Position numbers and translations under genes: made by a program
Assembly (NCBI GenBank): GCA_033002965.1
Contig: JAURVB010000724.1
Location: 29,860 to 93,859 of the forward strand
Length of the DNA stretch: 64,000 nt
From: Piper betle
Taxonomy: Eukaryota; Streptophyta; Magnoliopsida; Piperales; Piperaceae
Direction of reading: 5' to 3'
Part shown: positions 10,711 through 22,700 of the stretch, piece by piece
How positions within the stretch are numbered: position 1 is the first letter of the stretch
How the letters are laid out: the number at the start of each line of letters is the position of its first letter
The notes under the pieces: generated by a model
Databases searched by the model: none
What the model was told of the DNA's origin: nothing
Seen by the model: only the letters and a program-made list of their open reading frames with translations

Positions 10711-11366
10711 TTTTATACTATATGTAGGTAATAATCACGAGTTGGAGGAGCCAGCTTGGACGGAGGAGCAATGATGTCGTTTGCACACATGTCAGTCGAT
10801 AGAGTAATTAATGTTTTTGTTATGATGTTATTATCTTGAGAATGACGTGAAATGCTGAGACATGATATGATGTGATTAAATGCTTAAGATATGATGATAG
10901 GATGTAATTAAGTGCTAAGAGATGATGAGATGATGTGAACACGAATAGATTGCGCAATGGAAGCATGGTGGGTTGAGACCCAAGTTCAAAATGAGTTACA
11001 ACATGTTAGATTTTGTATTTTGTATGAATGAAATTGTTTGATATATGGTTATATATATATATTGCATATGTATATTTGACAGGGTGGCCCCTAATTGCAT
11101 TTTTAGGGGAAACTCTGTCCGTTATATTTCAAAATTTTTATTAATTTTTATCGGGATTGTCTTGGTGTGTACTTTGATTTGCATGTCATTCATGTAGTAC
11201 CATGTTAGGATTTGTGCATTCATCCATGCATTGAGAGTTGTATCTTCATCTTAAGACGCCGAGATTGGATCCGCATGAGTTAGGTTCGGGTTAGCCGACC
11301 TAACCGGGGCCTGTAACATGCCGGTTCGGTTCACGAGCGTGAACCGGATTTGGGGTGTTACAGAAT

Positions 11367-11380
11367 TGGTATCAGAGCCA
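11367..11380 (+). promoter_or_regulatory. A2 primer-binding site (initiator tRNA-Met)
   Basis: TGGTATCAGAGCCA four bases after the LTR end at 11362; exact match to the usual plant initiator tRNA-Met primer site. Confidence 0.93.
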
Positions 11381-12404
11381 CTCTCGGTTGATTAAGATGT
11401 AAGATACTTTTATAGGTGATGTGTGTGCAAAGACTGCTCCAAGTCCAGCTGGCAGGTATGTTTCTGTATATTTTCTTTACATGCAGATTTTTCTTTATAA
11501 GTTGTTTGGATAACAGTGTATTCAGGACTTGATCAGAAATATGTGGAATTGACCTTAGTTGAGCTGACATGTCATTTATATGGATTTTTATCATGATATC
11601 AAATTGTTTGTCAGTTAGATGTGAGCAGGGAATGTTGTAGTGCTAGCAGAGGTAGAATGGGTATAAGATCTCATCTTATACTAGATCTAGATGTTAGCAG
11701 ATGTGAGCAGGAATCTGACAGGATTGTCATGATGGGCTTAGAGACCCACTAGTTCTGTCCATTGCATAAGTGAATTGGATGATTGACCAGGTGTTCGTGT
11801 CTTGCATGTCACCACATTAGTCCTGTTTCCATGGGACATGGTGTACATGATGGGAATGAGTTAAAAGAAAAGGGGTAACAGTAAGGAGCTTGAAGTATAG
11901 AGATACTGAGTAAGTTAGTTGGCACATGAGATGGACCACTTCCAGAAGATAGTGATGAATGAGGATGAGTAGTGAGGTGGATCGACAGTCCATTGGGCAC
12001 TTCACCGCATCCCCCTCTTCCACTAGTTTATGACCTACAGGCAACAGTTTTGGCTTCACTTTGCCAGACAGAGGTCTCGATATGATAAGGAAAAGATCGG
12101 GACTACTATTGCCTACGAGATCAGATATTTGATAGGATTCCACTAGAGATAAGGCACCAGATCAGTGATTGCCGTTTGAGGGCCAGTCAGCACTGATGAA
12201 AGCAGCCACTCCAGATTTCAAGAGATTAGAGTGGGTTTAGCATAGGTTTACCATCATATGTGTCGGCACCATGATCCAAACCCCTCTGGATTAGACACGC
12301 ATGGTTGGACAACCTGAGCCGAGTTGTTAGCAGCCAAGATATGTCAGAGACAGTAGAGTGGATTTACGATGTATATGATCAAGATCAGATTTTAGTATCT
12401 AGAT

Positions 12405-12650
12405 AGAATTGTCACCGACAGAGTTGCACAACCGCCGACCGAGTGCACAACCGCTGACCGAAGTGCACAACCACCGACCGAGTGCACAACCACCGACCGA
12501 GTGTACAGCCACTGATCAAGTTGCACAACCGCCGACCGAGTTGCACAACCACCGACTGAGTTGCACAACCGCCGTCCGAGATGCACTACCACCGACCGAA
12601 GATGCACTACCGCCGTCCGTGTATTGCTCATCCGCCAACCGAGTAGATTA
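12405..12650 (+). repeat. Minisatellite GTTGCACAACCGCCGACCGA in A2 interior
   Basis: About 11 imperfect units of 20-23 bp built on TTGCACAACCGCCGACCGAG. Frames are open on both strands through the array, as expected for a repeat whose length is near a multiple of three. A degraded version of the same repeat is at about 62105-62250 in element D, so the array is ancestral to the family interior. Confidence 0.8.
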
Positions 12651-14655
12651 GTTAGAGCTTAGTAGGGCCAGAACTTGAGGAACAAGATATAGCTACAATG
12701 GAAATTAGTAGAACAGAGAAGAGTTAGGAAAAGTGAGGTTATTTGGATGAGATAGCATAGGATCCGACTTCACAGCTCTCTTGCAATCATTGTTTTGACC
12801 TGACACCCTTGGGTCAGATGTAAATTGCAAGATAACCCAATTAGGCACTGTTAGTGACAGTCTCATAAGGATGCGCATAGTAAGAGTCAGGAACATGATA
12901 GTATGACCTCTAGATGGGATGGCCATAATGATGAAATTGCGCAGATTGCATGCTAATACATCCATGGGCCATAATCGGTATACACAAAGCAAATGGTTAG
13001 TAGATGGTCACACACGCAGTTTGACCTATTTAGCGATGGACAGTCAGTGACAGGAGTTAGACTTGTACTAGAGTATTGGGCATAGATAGAAGGTTAGTGA
13101 GGAAGTATCTTTTAGAAGGATTGTGATTCCCTTGTATTTTGCCAGCACGATTAGGTTCTCACCTTGAGACATAGGATTGAGCCTTGCCCTGAGTATAGAG
13201 GTACCTTTATGGTACTGATTAGGGTTTACAGTGCAGGTAGATGTTGCAGACCGATCTTCAGATGAGGATTCTACCCCAGCATGAGAGCGATGTAGACAGA
13301 GACTTCAGACAGAACAGACCATGCTGACGAGACTGAGTGATATCAATGTATGCTCATCTTCATTGATGGCCTTGCTTGAGAGTCTACCACATTGGTAGTA
13401 GTCATGTGAGTCAAGATTAATACTACAAATCAGTATGGGACGGTAGGTCACACACCACTGAAGAGCGGACGAGACACGTGTCAAACCTCACTATGAGTCC
13501 CCGTAGACTTGATGGGAGACAGTGGTTCTTTGGGTCATTTGAACCCCGCTCATTTAGAAGTGCGTGACTAGTACAATATCGAGAAACATGTGCCTACTGT
13601 TAGCTGATTGAATTAGAGCCACTTAGGAGCTGTTTCTAAGATTCGTCATTGATTGACTGTTCCACAGCCTGATCACCTGTGGCATAGTGAATTATGGCGA
13701 TCTTAGAGACAAGTCCATAGACCTACCGATATTTTGGCCACCCAGTATGCTACATAGGGATTTCATCTCCCCTACCACTTGCATGATACCTTGACCTTAC
13801 CATAAATCAGAGTGACATACCTATGTAGCAAGTTTTTCTTAACCTAGTGGACTCCTCCTCATCTACCTGGCGTCAGATACCACATGTGAGGATGAGATGC
13901 CACCTATCGAGAGTTTTTGAGCAGTGTGACTAGATTTCCACGAGATTTAGCTTTCTTTCCTATAACCCAGAGATGTTAGACAGAGTGGAGTTTTCACTCG
14001 AGAATTTCCACTCACCCCTCTAGATATATCAGTTTTACCATCAGTTTATCCAGATGATTGAGATGAGTATACATTGACCAGAGCACATGCCACAGACCAT
14101 ATGCAGACACTACAACCCCATGCAGAGTATGTTATCATACTCCTTGAGACACGCTGTGTATGTACAGGTGTTCTCACCTCCTTTCAGCAGTAGTTAGTGG
14201 TTGTATAGATAGCCACCAGAGCCATAGTATACAGTAGAGTCATAGCAGCTATCCTTGTTCTCTTATAGAACAGAGTGAGATACTGACTCAGGACCGAGTT
14301 AACTAGGACCCACTGAGCGGTCCTATTCCTTATACAGGGACACCTGAGAGTTGTATCTAGACTGGCGACAGTGAGCCGTGCAACTCAATAGCCTATACAC
14401 CTGTACCTAGTAGGAGACTCATAGCACACTTTAGGATGGTTGTAGGACCTAAGATGGAGTTTCCTGAGAGTACATGTAGTTGACTTTTCACATAGATGAG
14501 GTTCAGGGACATGGGTAGATGTTAGCAAGTGGTCTTACCCTTGACGTAGTTTTCCCAGACATAGCCCAGATTAGAACCTTGCGATACTCTAGAGTATCTG
14601 CTTGACCAACCCAGTAGGCCCTTAGGGGTGACCTAGGTTTTCCCGCCAAGTTAGC

Positions 14656-14771
14656 AGTAGGGATCAGAAAAGAAGAGCATGATGATGGTAATGTCAGAAC
14701 AGGCACAGACAATAGTAGGGATCAGAATAGAAGAGAATGATGATGGTCATGTCAGGACATGCACAGATAGC
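14656..14771 (+). repeat. 58-bp tandem duplication in A2 interior
   Basis: Two copies beginning AGTAGGGATCAGAA start at 14656 and 14714, differing at a few bases. A simple local duplication with no coding role seen. Confidence 0.75.
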
Positions 14772-14975
14772 TTAGAGATAGAATGTTGATACTGACAGCA
14801 TCACAAGCAGAACCCGCCATGATGGCGCAGCTACAGTAAGTGAGGATGTACACGACTATCAAAGAGTAGAGGATACAACTGGTGTGTGTATGTGTATCTA
14901 GCTTCCAGGTATTAGTTTAGTGGAACCTCCTTGAGTTGAAATTTTGGGGACGAAATTTATATAAGGAGGGAAGAT

Positions 14976-17602
14976 TGTAAAACCCACAATTCGAGTCAGG
15001 GTTTTATATTCAGAACTGGTCGGTTCGACCGTTATTTTCGAGTCGAGTCAGTTTTAGAACACGTGTACTGAGCCGACGCCAGTCACGTGTATGAGCTATG
15101 AGGGTCATGCGTACCCAAGTATATGATGATAACGTCATGAACATAGACAGAACAGAATGAGTTATCAGAATATATGAGAGTATGCCAGTTATTTTTTTAT
15201 TTTTATATATAGTGGATCGTAGAATTAGTCTTAGGCCGTTTACCGCGTTAGGACGCGTTACGGGCAAGTTTGGGTGGGTTGATAGTTCTAGAGCATATCA
15301 TTATGATGTTTTGGTGTTTGTTTGATTTTATGGGATTTTTCCAGATTTTTTTAGGATTTAATACGACTTAGTTATTATTCTTGACTCGAGCCAGACACGA
15401 CTCAAGTATTATTTACGACTTTGCCACCGAGTCATTTTTCTTCTCCCCTCGACTGTCTTTCTTCTCCTCAAACCCTGAGTTGCCGCCGCCCTCTGCTTGT
15501 CACCGCCACCACTGCTCGACATCAGCTTGCTGTCGATCGTCGCCACCAGGCCCACCCCGTAGCGTTGCCGTGCCACTACGACCAGTCCCGACCGCTACCA
15601 GGCCGCCACGACGTTGAGAATCGCTGCGCCTACGTTTCATGTTCGCGTCACCGATTCTGCCGCCGGCGACCGTCGCCGCCGTGATCGGGTGGTTGCCTCA
15701 ACACCATCGACCACCCAATGACCTTTCCTGACCAGAGCGGAGGCCATCGCTGCCCAGGTCGGCCGGATCGAGTCCCCCATCACAGCCGCCTCTGTTTGGC
15801 CATTTTTTGGCGAGCCGCCACCTCTTCCGACCATGTCGACGCCGCAGAATGCGGACTTGCCGAGCGGTTCCAATGGTACCCATAGGATCTTCCAGCCAGT
15901 AGATGCTGCCATCAATTGTCTGGAAACTGCCCGAAGCTGCAAAACTTCGAAACCCGCTGGAAAACCAGATTGCTGGAATTCCCGAATCATCGCAGCTCAC
16001 CTATCGAACCGATTGAACTTCGGACAAGAGCGCCGAATTTGAGCTCTGAGACTGGCGAAGTCGTCGCCGATTGCCGACGACGTGAGGTATAATTACCTCC
16101 GAATTTATAATTTAAACTTTGATGATTGTTAGCACAGTATGCTAGGGTTGGTTTATTAATGTGATTAATGCTTAATTATGGATGAAACGATGAGTTGCAA
16201 GATGAGATTAAGTGTGAATGAAGAGTAAGTGATTTAATGAGAGCATGATAAGTGACTACGACGTAACTTAGAAAAACGTAATAAAATAAGTATGAATAGG
16301 ATGAGATAGAATTATTTTCACAATTATGATTATTTGGCTGTAGCTGGATACTGTTTGTATTTTCAGTATGATGTTCATTGTGTGTGATGCATCATTTAGT
16401 TAGCGGGCATTAGTATTTAGTTTTGATGTGTAGGTACGGAGTAGGAGCTCGCCGCCTAGGCGCAATGACACGCTTGGAGCTTCTACCAGGTCTATTTAGG
16501 ACTCATCTCTGTTTTACGTTCTCTTCTATTGTATGTTTATTTTATTATTTGCAGGACGGGTTAAGTGGCGTTTTATTTGATCCCACTTAACTCGGGCCAT
16601 TTAATCGAATAGTTTTCTGGATTAATAACCCCTTGCGGATGAGATCCCTCGAGGATGATTTAAAAACAAGATCCACCACAAGTTGCCTTCGGGCCTATTA
16701 TATAAATCCCTTCCCAGGCCTATATATATATAATTTTATTGAGTTTTCAGTGAGACGAGAGATGGAGAAACTGACTGCATGTACCATGAGCGGATGCCGT
16801 GACAGTCAAAGCGGGCTCTGGATTAGTGCAGCGGACTGTTCCATTCCCGAGGGATCCTGACAACTCCGCATTTGAGTTCCTCACACCCGGAGAACGTGGA
16901 GGTTTACGGGTACTGTTTAGTACAGTGCATGTCCAGACTTGTGGTTCAAAGGGTACTAAAGGCGACTGCCTGAGAGTACTCGGCCTTCGTGCTCAAGGCC
17001 AGGGAGAAATATGGAGGTAAGGAGAGGGCTTAGGATTTGAGACCAGAAAATGAAGTAAGAAAATGCTGAGAGAGGCATCAGCAGCAATAGATCAGTCAGT
17101 TTGGGACGCTACCGGGTCTGCAGCCCAGTGGCTCCTCAGTAGGTGCCCTTCAGAGTGTTCACAAGGAGTATATGATGTTTTCTTTCATATGAGAGTTTGC
17201 TCTCATAGCCAGCTTATTATAGTTATTTTATTTTCTTGACCAGTAACACTTGTTACTGACGTGTTTTTATACTATATGTAGGTAATAATCAAGAGTTGGA
17301 GGAGGTAGCTTGGACGGAGGAGCAACGATGTCATTTGCACACATGTCAGTCGATTGAGTAATTAATGTTTTTGTTATGATGTTATTATCTTGAGAATGAC
17401 GTGAAATGCTGAGACATGATATGATGTAATTAAATTCTTAAGATATGATGATAGGATGTAATTAAGTGCTAAGAGATGATGAGATGACGTGAACACGAAT
17501 AGATTGCGGAAAGGAAGCGTGGTGGGTTAAGACCCAAGTTCAAAATGAGTTACAACATGTTAGATTTTGTGTTTTGTACTAATGAAATTGTTTGATATAT
17601 GG

Positions 17603-17643
<41 letters not shown>

Positions 17644-17941
17644 CATATGCATATTTGACAGGATGGCCCCTAATTGCATTTTTAGGGGAAACTTTGTCCG
17701 TTATATTTCAAAAATTTTATTAATTTTTATCGGGATTGTCTTGGTGTGTACTTTGATTTGCATGTCATTCATGCAGTACTATGTTAGGATTTGTGCATAT
17801 ATCCATGCATTGAGAGTTGTATCTTCATCTTAAGACGCCAAGATTGGATCCGCACGAGTTAGGTTCAGGTTAGCCGACCTAACCGGGGCCTGTAACATGC
17901 CTGTTTGGTTCACGAGTGTGAATCGGTTTTGGGGTGTTACG
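14976..17941 (+). repeat. 3' LTR of element A2
   Basis: Direct repeat of 8432-11362, starting TGTAAAACCCACAATTCGAG and ending GGGGTGTTACG, the last base changed from the usual A. TATA box at 16699-16706. It carries an expanded (TA)n tract of about 36 bp at 17603-17641, the position where the MULE sits in the A4 copy. Confidence 0.9.
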
Positions 17942-19476
17942 GGTACGGAGTAGGAGCTCACTGCCTAAGCGCATGGAAACGATTGGAGCCTTCTACGAGG
18001 TCTATTTAGGACTCATTTTCTGTTTTACGCTCTATTCTATTTTGTATTATTTTATTACTTGCAAGACGAGTTAAGTTGTATTTTATCGGATCCCACTTAA
18101 CCGGGGCCATTTAATCAACTAGTTTTTGGAGTAGTAACCCTCAAGGGTGAGATCCCTCGAGTATGTTTTTGAAAACAAGATCTACCACAAGTTACCTTTG
18201 GGCTTATTATATAAATCCCTTCCCGGACTTATATATATATAATTTTTATCGCATTTTAGTGAGATGAGAGATGGGAGAACCGACTCATAGTATCATGATC
18301 GGGCGCACGTGCCAGTCAAAGCCGGCTCAAGATTAGTGAGCGGGTTATTCGATTCCCGAGGGATCCTAACAACTCTGCATTGGAGTTCCTCACACCTAGC
18401 GGACATAGAGGTTTACGGGTACAGTTTAGTACAACGCATGTCCAGACTTGTGGTTCAAAAAGTATTAAAGGCAACTGGTTGAGAGTACGCGGCCTTCGTG
18501 CTTACGGCCAGGAGAATTATGGAGGAAAGGAGAGAGCTTAGAATATACTAGTAATCCTGAGGTACTAGAAAATGAAATGAGGAAATGCCGAAAGAGGCAT
18601 CTGCATCAGCAGAGTAGTTAGTTCGGGATGCTACCAGGTCTTCAACCTAGTGGCTCCTCAATAGGTGCCCTTTAGAGAGTGCTGGTGAAGTGTATGAATG
18701 TTTTTCTTCATATGAGAGTTAGCTCTCATAGCCAGTTTGATATTAGTTATATTTTGGACCAGTAACACTCATTACTAACGTGTTTTTATAATATATGAAG
18801 CTGATGATCATAAGTAGGATGTGCTAGCCTGGACAGAGAAGCAGTGATGTGTCTTGCACACACACATGTCAGACAATAGAACATTAATGTTTTGTTGATG
18901 TTGTCATTATATTGAGAATGATGTGATGTAATGCAAGCTATGATAATATGATGTGATATGATAATTGCTTCAGTTGCCTAATTTCTAATTGTGACATTTG
19001 AATATATATGTTTTAGTAAATATGTTTAGATATTAAATATGTACAAGTAAGGCCCAGAGTTGGATGCGAAAAGTGAATAGAATGCATAGATGGGCTGAGA
19101 CCCAAGATTTAGAATAACTTATGCAGTAAATTAGAATTTTGTGTGAATGTCAATGCGTGATATTTCTATATATGTTTATACATGTTGATTTGATAGAGCG
19201 ACCTTTAATTGCACTTTTAGGCGAGACTCTCTCCATTTTATTTTCGAATTTTATTGATTTTATCGTAGTTATTTTGGTATGTAAACCTCTTGTCATATCA
19301 TCCATGTAGTTAGCATGTTAAGGCTTTTGTGCATTCATCTATGCAAAGCGATTGACATCTTCACTCTCAAGACGCCGAGAGTAGATCAGTACGAATTAGG
19401 TTCGGGTTAGCCGACCCAACCAAAATAGTGACATTCGGTTTGGCTCTTGAGCATGAACCAGATTTGGGGTGTTACA
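17942..19476 (+). repeat. 3' LTR of A1, right part
   Basis: Continues the LTR interrupted at 8431 and ends GATTTGGGGTGTTACA at 19476. TATA-like TATATAAATCCC near 18208 and the downstream stem-rich segment are preserved. Confidence 0.87.
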
Positions 19477-22400
19477 AAGGGAGATGCACGGCCTTGAGAT
19501 GGTGATGCTAATCTCCCCTACAAAAGTGATAAATTTTGGGATAATAATTCATAATCCATTAAAATGAAGGACCAAACTCAACGTGTCGAATGACGGAACC
19601 TGAGAGAAACTAATATGATGAACTTATTCCATGATATTTCCATGAGATTCTCTCTCTTATTTTTAACTAAGTAAGGCCCCAAAAGCACTTGGATGAACCG
19701 ACCCCGTGCTTTGGAACAATTCAAATTAGGCTCGGACAACTACAAGATACGTAGAGCTTTAGTCATGCAAATAGGATATCTTAAATGAGTCGAATTTAGA
19801 AAAAAAATAAAAAGAAAATCCCGCAAAGTCTCTCGTGTAAATGGGACGATGAAAAAATTACATATCATTTTTAATTATAAAACAATCGTATCATAACATT
19901 TCATAATATCATTTGACATTCACAAAAATATTTTAAAATCATTCATATTACATTTAACACAGATCATTTATCAGGTCATTAGCTTGCCTAGTTTTCCCTT
20001 TATAATTGCAAATCACAAAAGCTCTTCTGACCATGTTCCTTTGGTAGTCCTTATATCTATACCTGAATATTTATTTGACTATTAGTTCTAGGACTTTGTG
20101 GTTTGGAGAAACTTGCACAAAATAAATTAGACCTATGTACACTAGAGGAAATACAGTTAGGTAAACAAAAACTAGCAACTATAACACTGTCATGTCATGA
20201 GGCACAAGCTTACATGAATCACATTACAAGTCTTAAAGCAACACGACCACAATATTTTCACATGTTCCATAGTCACAAGACATCCACATAAACATGCCAT
20301 ACATATACAGAAATAACAAAAGAATCTAAGGGACACAATGCAAACAACGCCAAAAAGTCCACAACACCAAAAATGCAGCCCAACATCCATCAGGGTCCTC
20401 GTGATTTGCTCGGCTACGCCGTCGGCTAATGTCATGCTTGCACATCTACGTAATATAAGAAAGCACGTCAGTAACGAGTGTCACTTAGTCCTAAATATCT
20501 AATAGGGTAAAATCTTAATACTTACAAATAGATAAGATAGTTATCTACGAGGAACTAAAAAGAAATATCAACTTCTCCACAACACACTAATTATAAGTAA
20601 ATGGCCAATATGGCCTAATCATAATCATAATTGCCGATAACTGTCACACATGGATCGGATAATAGCTTAGGGTAATATGGGCAATATGGCCTAGTTGACA
20701 ATCACTGCAGTAGTACACAATCTTGATATGCTCGACGCTGGTGTACACATGTCAAAATATATACACAACTAGCAGGTAGTAAGTGGATATCACATATATG
20801 ACCATCAATCGAGCACCACAGGTGGGTGTCGACCAGGCCCCTCGATGATGTCACACGTCCCATCCATCTTACGTGCAAGTCAAAATTTAAAAACATAAAA
20901 CATGTATAAGGTCTAGGCATGGATAATTCAAATAATGTTAAAGTGTGACTTTGAGCTAGATCTCGTAGCTTTTGAAATCTCATCAAGGAATTAGGTTTTA
21001 TTAAATCAGAAGATTGATTAAATAACCCGTAGATAGTGAAATCAAATAACATGGCACTAACTAAGTTCTACGATGTAAATCAAACCACGCAGAACCAAGT
21101 AGAAGATCAAGCAGAAGAGTTCTAATGGACTTGAAAAGAGCTCATTGTCTTACCACAATAAGCCCAACTACAAACAACCTAACAATGCGGACAACTATAC
21201 TACACTGCATGATTAATGCCTACAATGCATAAGCAATCCTAAATGCGAAAAAGATGCATAAAATGTAATAGGAAATTAAATAATACACTACTGATCTAAT
21301 ATCATGAAATAAGCTGAACATGTTAATAAAGCATATGCTGAAATCATAATTAAGATGCTCGGTATATTAGAAACATCAATTAGGCTTAAACCCAAGCAAT
21401 TATGATATCAGAAGATGTCTATGTGTCTGGGGATTTGGATACTTAAACTTGAGATATCTTAGCATACTATACAGTAGTGCAATATCTAAATTATTATTAA
21501 AATAATCTAATTTGATTGGAAAATTAGTTGGTAACCCAACAATTAAATAGCCGAGGCGAATTGAGATCTAAAACTTAAAAGATATCGAGTTGGACAAATT
21601 CGGTCGGCTCGTACGGTGCAAATTGAAATATCATTATCACCTAAACCAACTATGTATATAATGATTTTTATTAATTAAATATTTTATCCTTTATTAAATT
21701 AATTAATTTTATTATGAAATTAATTAAGATAACACAGTGGGTTACACACATGAAAATTATTATTATGTTGTTTATTTAATTAATTAATATTTGGTGCGTG
21801 ATTCAAGGCAACTTGGATGAGACCCAAATTTATAAAGTTGAAATATTTTTATTGTTACAATCTTGATTATGTGATTTAGGAAATGTTTTATCATGTACAA
21901 TCAACAAACGAACAAAACACAACTCAAATATTAATAAAGGTGCAAACTTTATATAAAAATCAAATTTTTATAATGATCTAACATATAAAACATATTTAAT
22001 AATATATCAAAATGATATAATCTATATGATTCTAACAAGATCTACATGAAACAATACAAATTATGAGGGAAAAGAGAGGGAAAGAGGGGGGAAGAAGTGT
22101 TGGGAGGTAGTCAAGGTGGAGAGGAGAAGAGAGGGGAGAAAAAGGTGGCGGTGAGGTTTTATAAAAACCTAATCTGGTGCCGTGGGGGCACCTTGCGATG
22201 CGTGTAGGGCACACACACACCTCGTGCTAGGGCCCAAAGGGAACAGGAGGGTACTCTTGTGCCTGGCACTTAACCATGGCAAGGGAAAAAGAAGAAAAGA
22301 AGAAAAATAGAAGGAAGGTGAAGAAGGAAAGTAAGGGAAAAGAAAGAAATAGGTAGAAGAAGGGGCAGGATAGCTTACTAGCACGACTAGGGCTCGATGG

Positions 22401-22669
22401 TAAGCTGAGGACGCATGCGACACAAGTCTAACGCGTAACGCGGTTCGAGGCTAACTAAACACCGGGAACAACAACAAGGTCATGACTTGGCAATTAGGGC
22501 CAATTGAATAACACTCAACGACAGACACACCTAATGCCCAAGTCCACAACAATACATAAAGACCTACTTAGTGCCAATCTGATCGAACTGGACCAATTGT
22601 GCATTAACCAGTTGAACCAAGAGCCAAACCGATTGTAAAAAACATCAGACTGACGGATCAGGTTTTACA
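19477..22669 (-). repeat. Probable minus-strand LTR of gypsy relict B (left edge uncertain)
   Basis: Read on the minus strand an LTR starts TGTAAAACCTGATCCGTCAG at 22669, directly after a polypurine tract. Landmarks shared with family A occur in reverse order, such as the CAGTAACGAGTG stem relative near 20469 and the AGTTCTAATGGACTTG wording near 21117. The far end is not clear; no TGTAACACCCC is visible near 19480-19800, so the left boundary is an estimate and this may be a diverged, eroded LTR. It contains a purine-rich block (22060-22360). Confidence 0.5.
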
Positions 22670-22700
22670 ACCGCCCCCCTTAAGAAAATTTTGTCCCTTG
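22670..22700 (-). other. Polypurine tract of element B (minus strand)
   Basis: On the minus strand the sequence reads GACAAAATTTTCTTAAGGGG then GGCGGT immediately before the LTR start at 22669. This wording is typical of the pol end plus polypurine tract of plant Ty3/gypsy elements. Confidence 0.8.

Larger units (their letters stand above)
8432..11362 (+). repeat. 5' LTR of element A2
   Basis: TGTAAAACCCGCAATTCGAG to GGATTTGGGGTGTTACA. Order of landmarks: CGAGTCAAATATTATT motif (8841-8857), GC-rich block (about 8870-9550) with CCCTAG near 9523, CGCCTAGGCG palindrome (9917-9926), GTTAAGTGG/CCACTTAAC stem (10024-10055), TATA box (10148-10155), stem-rich segment (10200-10710), (TA)n tract near 11050. 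Confidence 0.9.
11363..14975 (+). other. Interior of A2: conserved, no coding capacity seen
   Basis: After the primer site there is no frame over about 110 codons on either strand and no gag, reverse transcriptase or integrase motif. Parts near 12130-12400 match 56190-56454 of element D (for example CAAACC then CTCTGGAT and GAGCCAAGTTGTTA-type wording). The rest has no recognisable relation to genes. The end GGGGACGAAATTT (14946-14958) is the canonical stretch before the polypurine tract of Ty3 elements. Confidence 0.7.
8432..17941 (+). mobile_element. Ty3/gypsy-type element A2, complete but without visible coding region (LARD-like), nested in A1
   Basis: LTRs of about 2.95 kb (8432-11362 and 14976-17941) flank a 3.6-kb interior. 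The primer-binding site TGGTATCAGAGCCA is at 11367-11380. A gypsy-style pol-end/polypurine stretch (GGGGACGAAATTT, then AAGGAGGGAAGA) lies at 14946-14975. Target duplication is GGTGC (8427-8431) against GGTAC (17942-17946), one mismatch; the unbroken consensus is GGTAC. The interior has no long frame and no gag or pol motif, but parts of it are shared with element D (55306-56454), so it is a conserved non-coding cargo. By eye the two LTRs are about 95 percent alike in their 3' halves and less so in the GC-rich block. Confidence 0.9.
3265..19476 (+). mobile_element. Ty3/gypsy element A1 (gag-only), 3' LTR split by nested element A2
   Basis: The 5' LTR runs 3265-5309, the interior 5310-7289 and the 3' LTR 7290-8431 plus 17942-19476. 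Both LTRs start TGTAAAAC and end GGGGTGTTACA. The 5-bp target duplication is AAGTG (3260-3264) against AAGGG (19477-19481), one mismatch. A decayed primer site follows the 5' LTR (TTGGTATCGGTCAATTC near 5314) and a purine run precedes the 3' LTR (GAGGGAAAG near 7279). The interior of about 2 kb carries gag remnants with a CCHC knuckle but no protease, reverse transcriptase or integrase, so it fits the gag-only (TR-GAG) class. Element A2 lies in its 3' LTR, so A1 is the older insertion. Confidence 0.87.

Noticed and set aside
12405..12650. CRISPR-like array
   Set aside because: Units are contiguous imperfect tandem repeats without spacers, in a plant retrotransposon.
12392..12651. Frames of 79-80 codons on both strands rich in His/Pro/Thr or Val/Gly
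   Set aside because: Both are translations of the 20-23 bp minisatellite.
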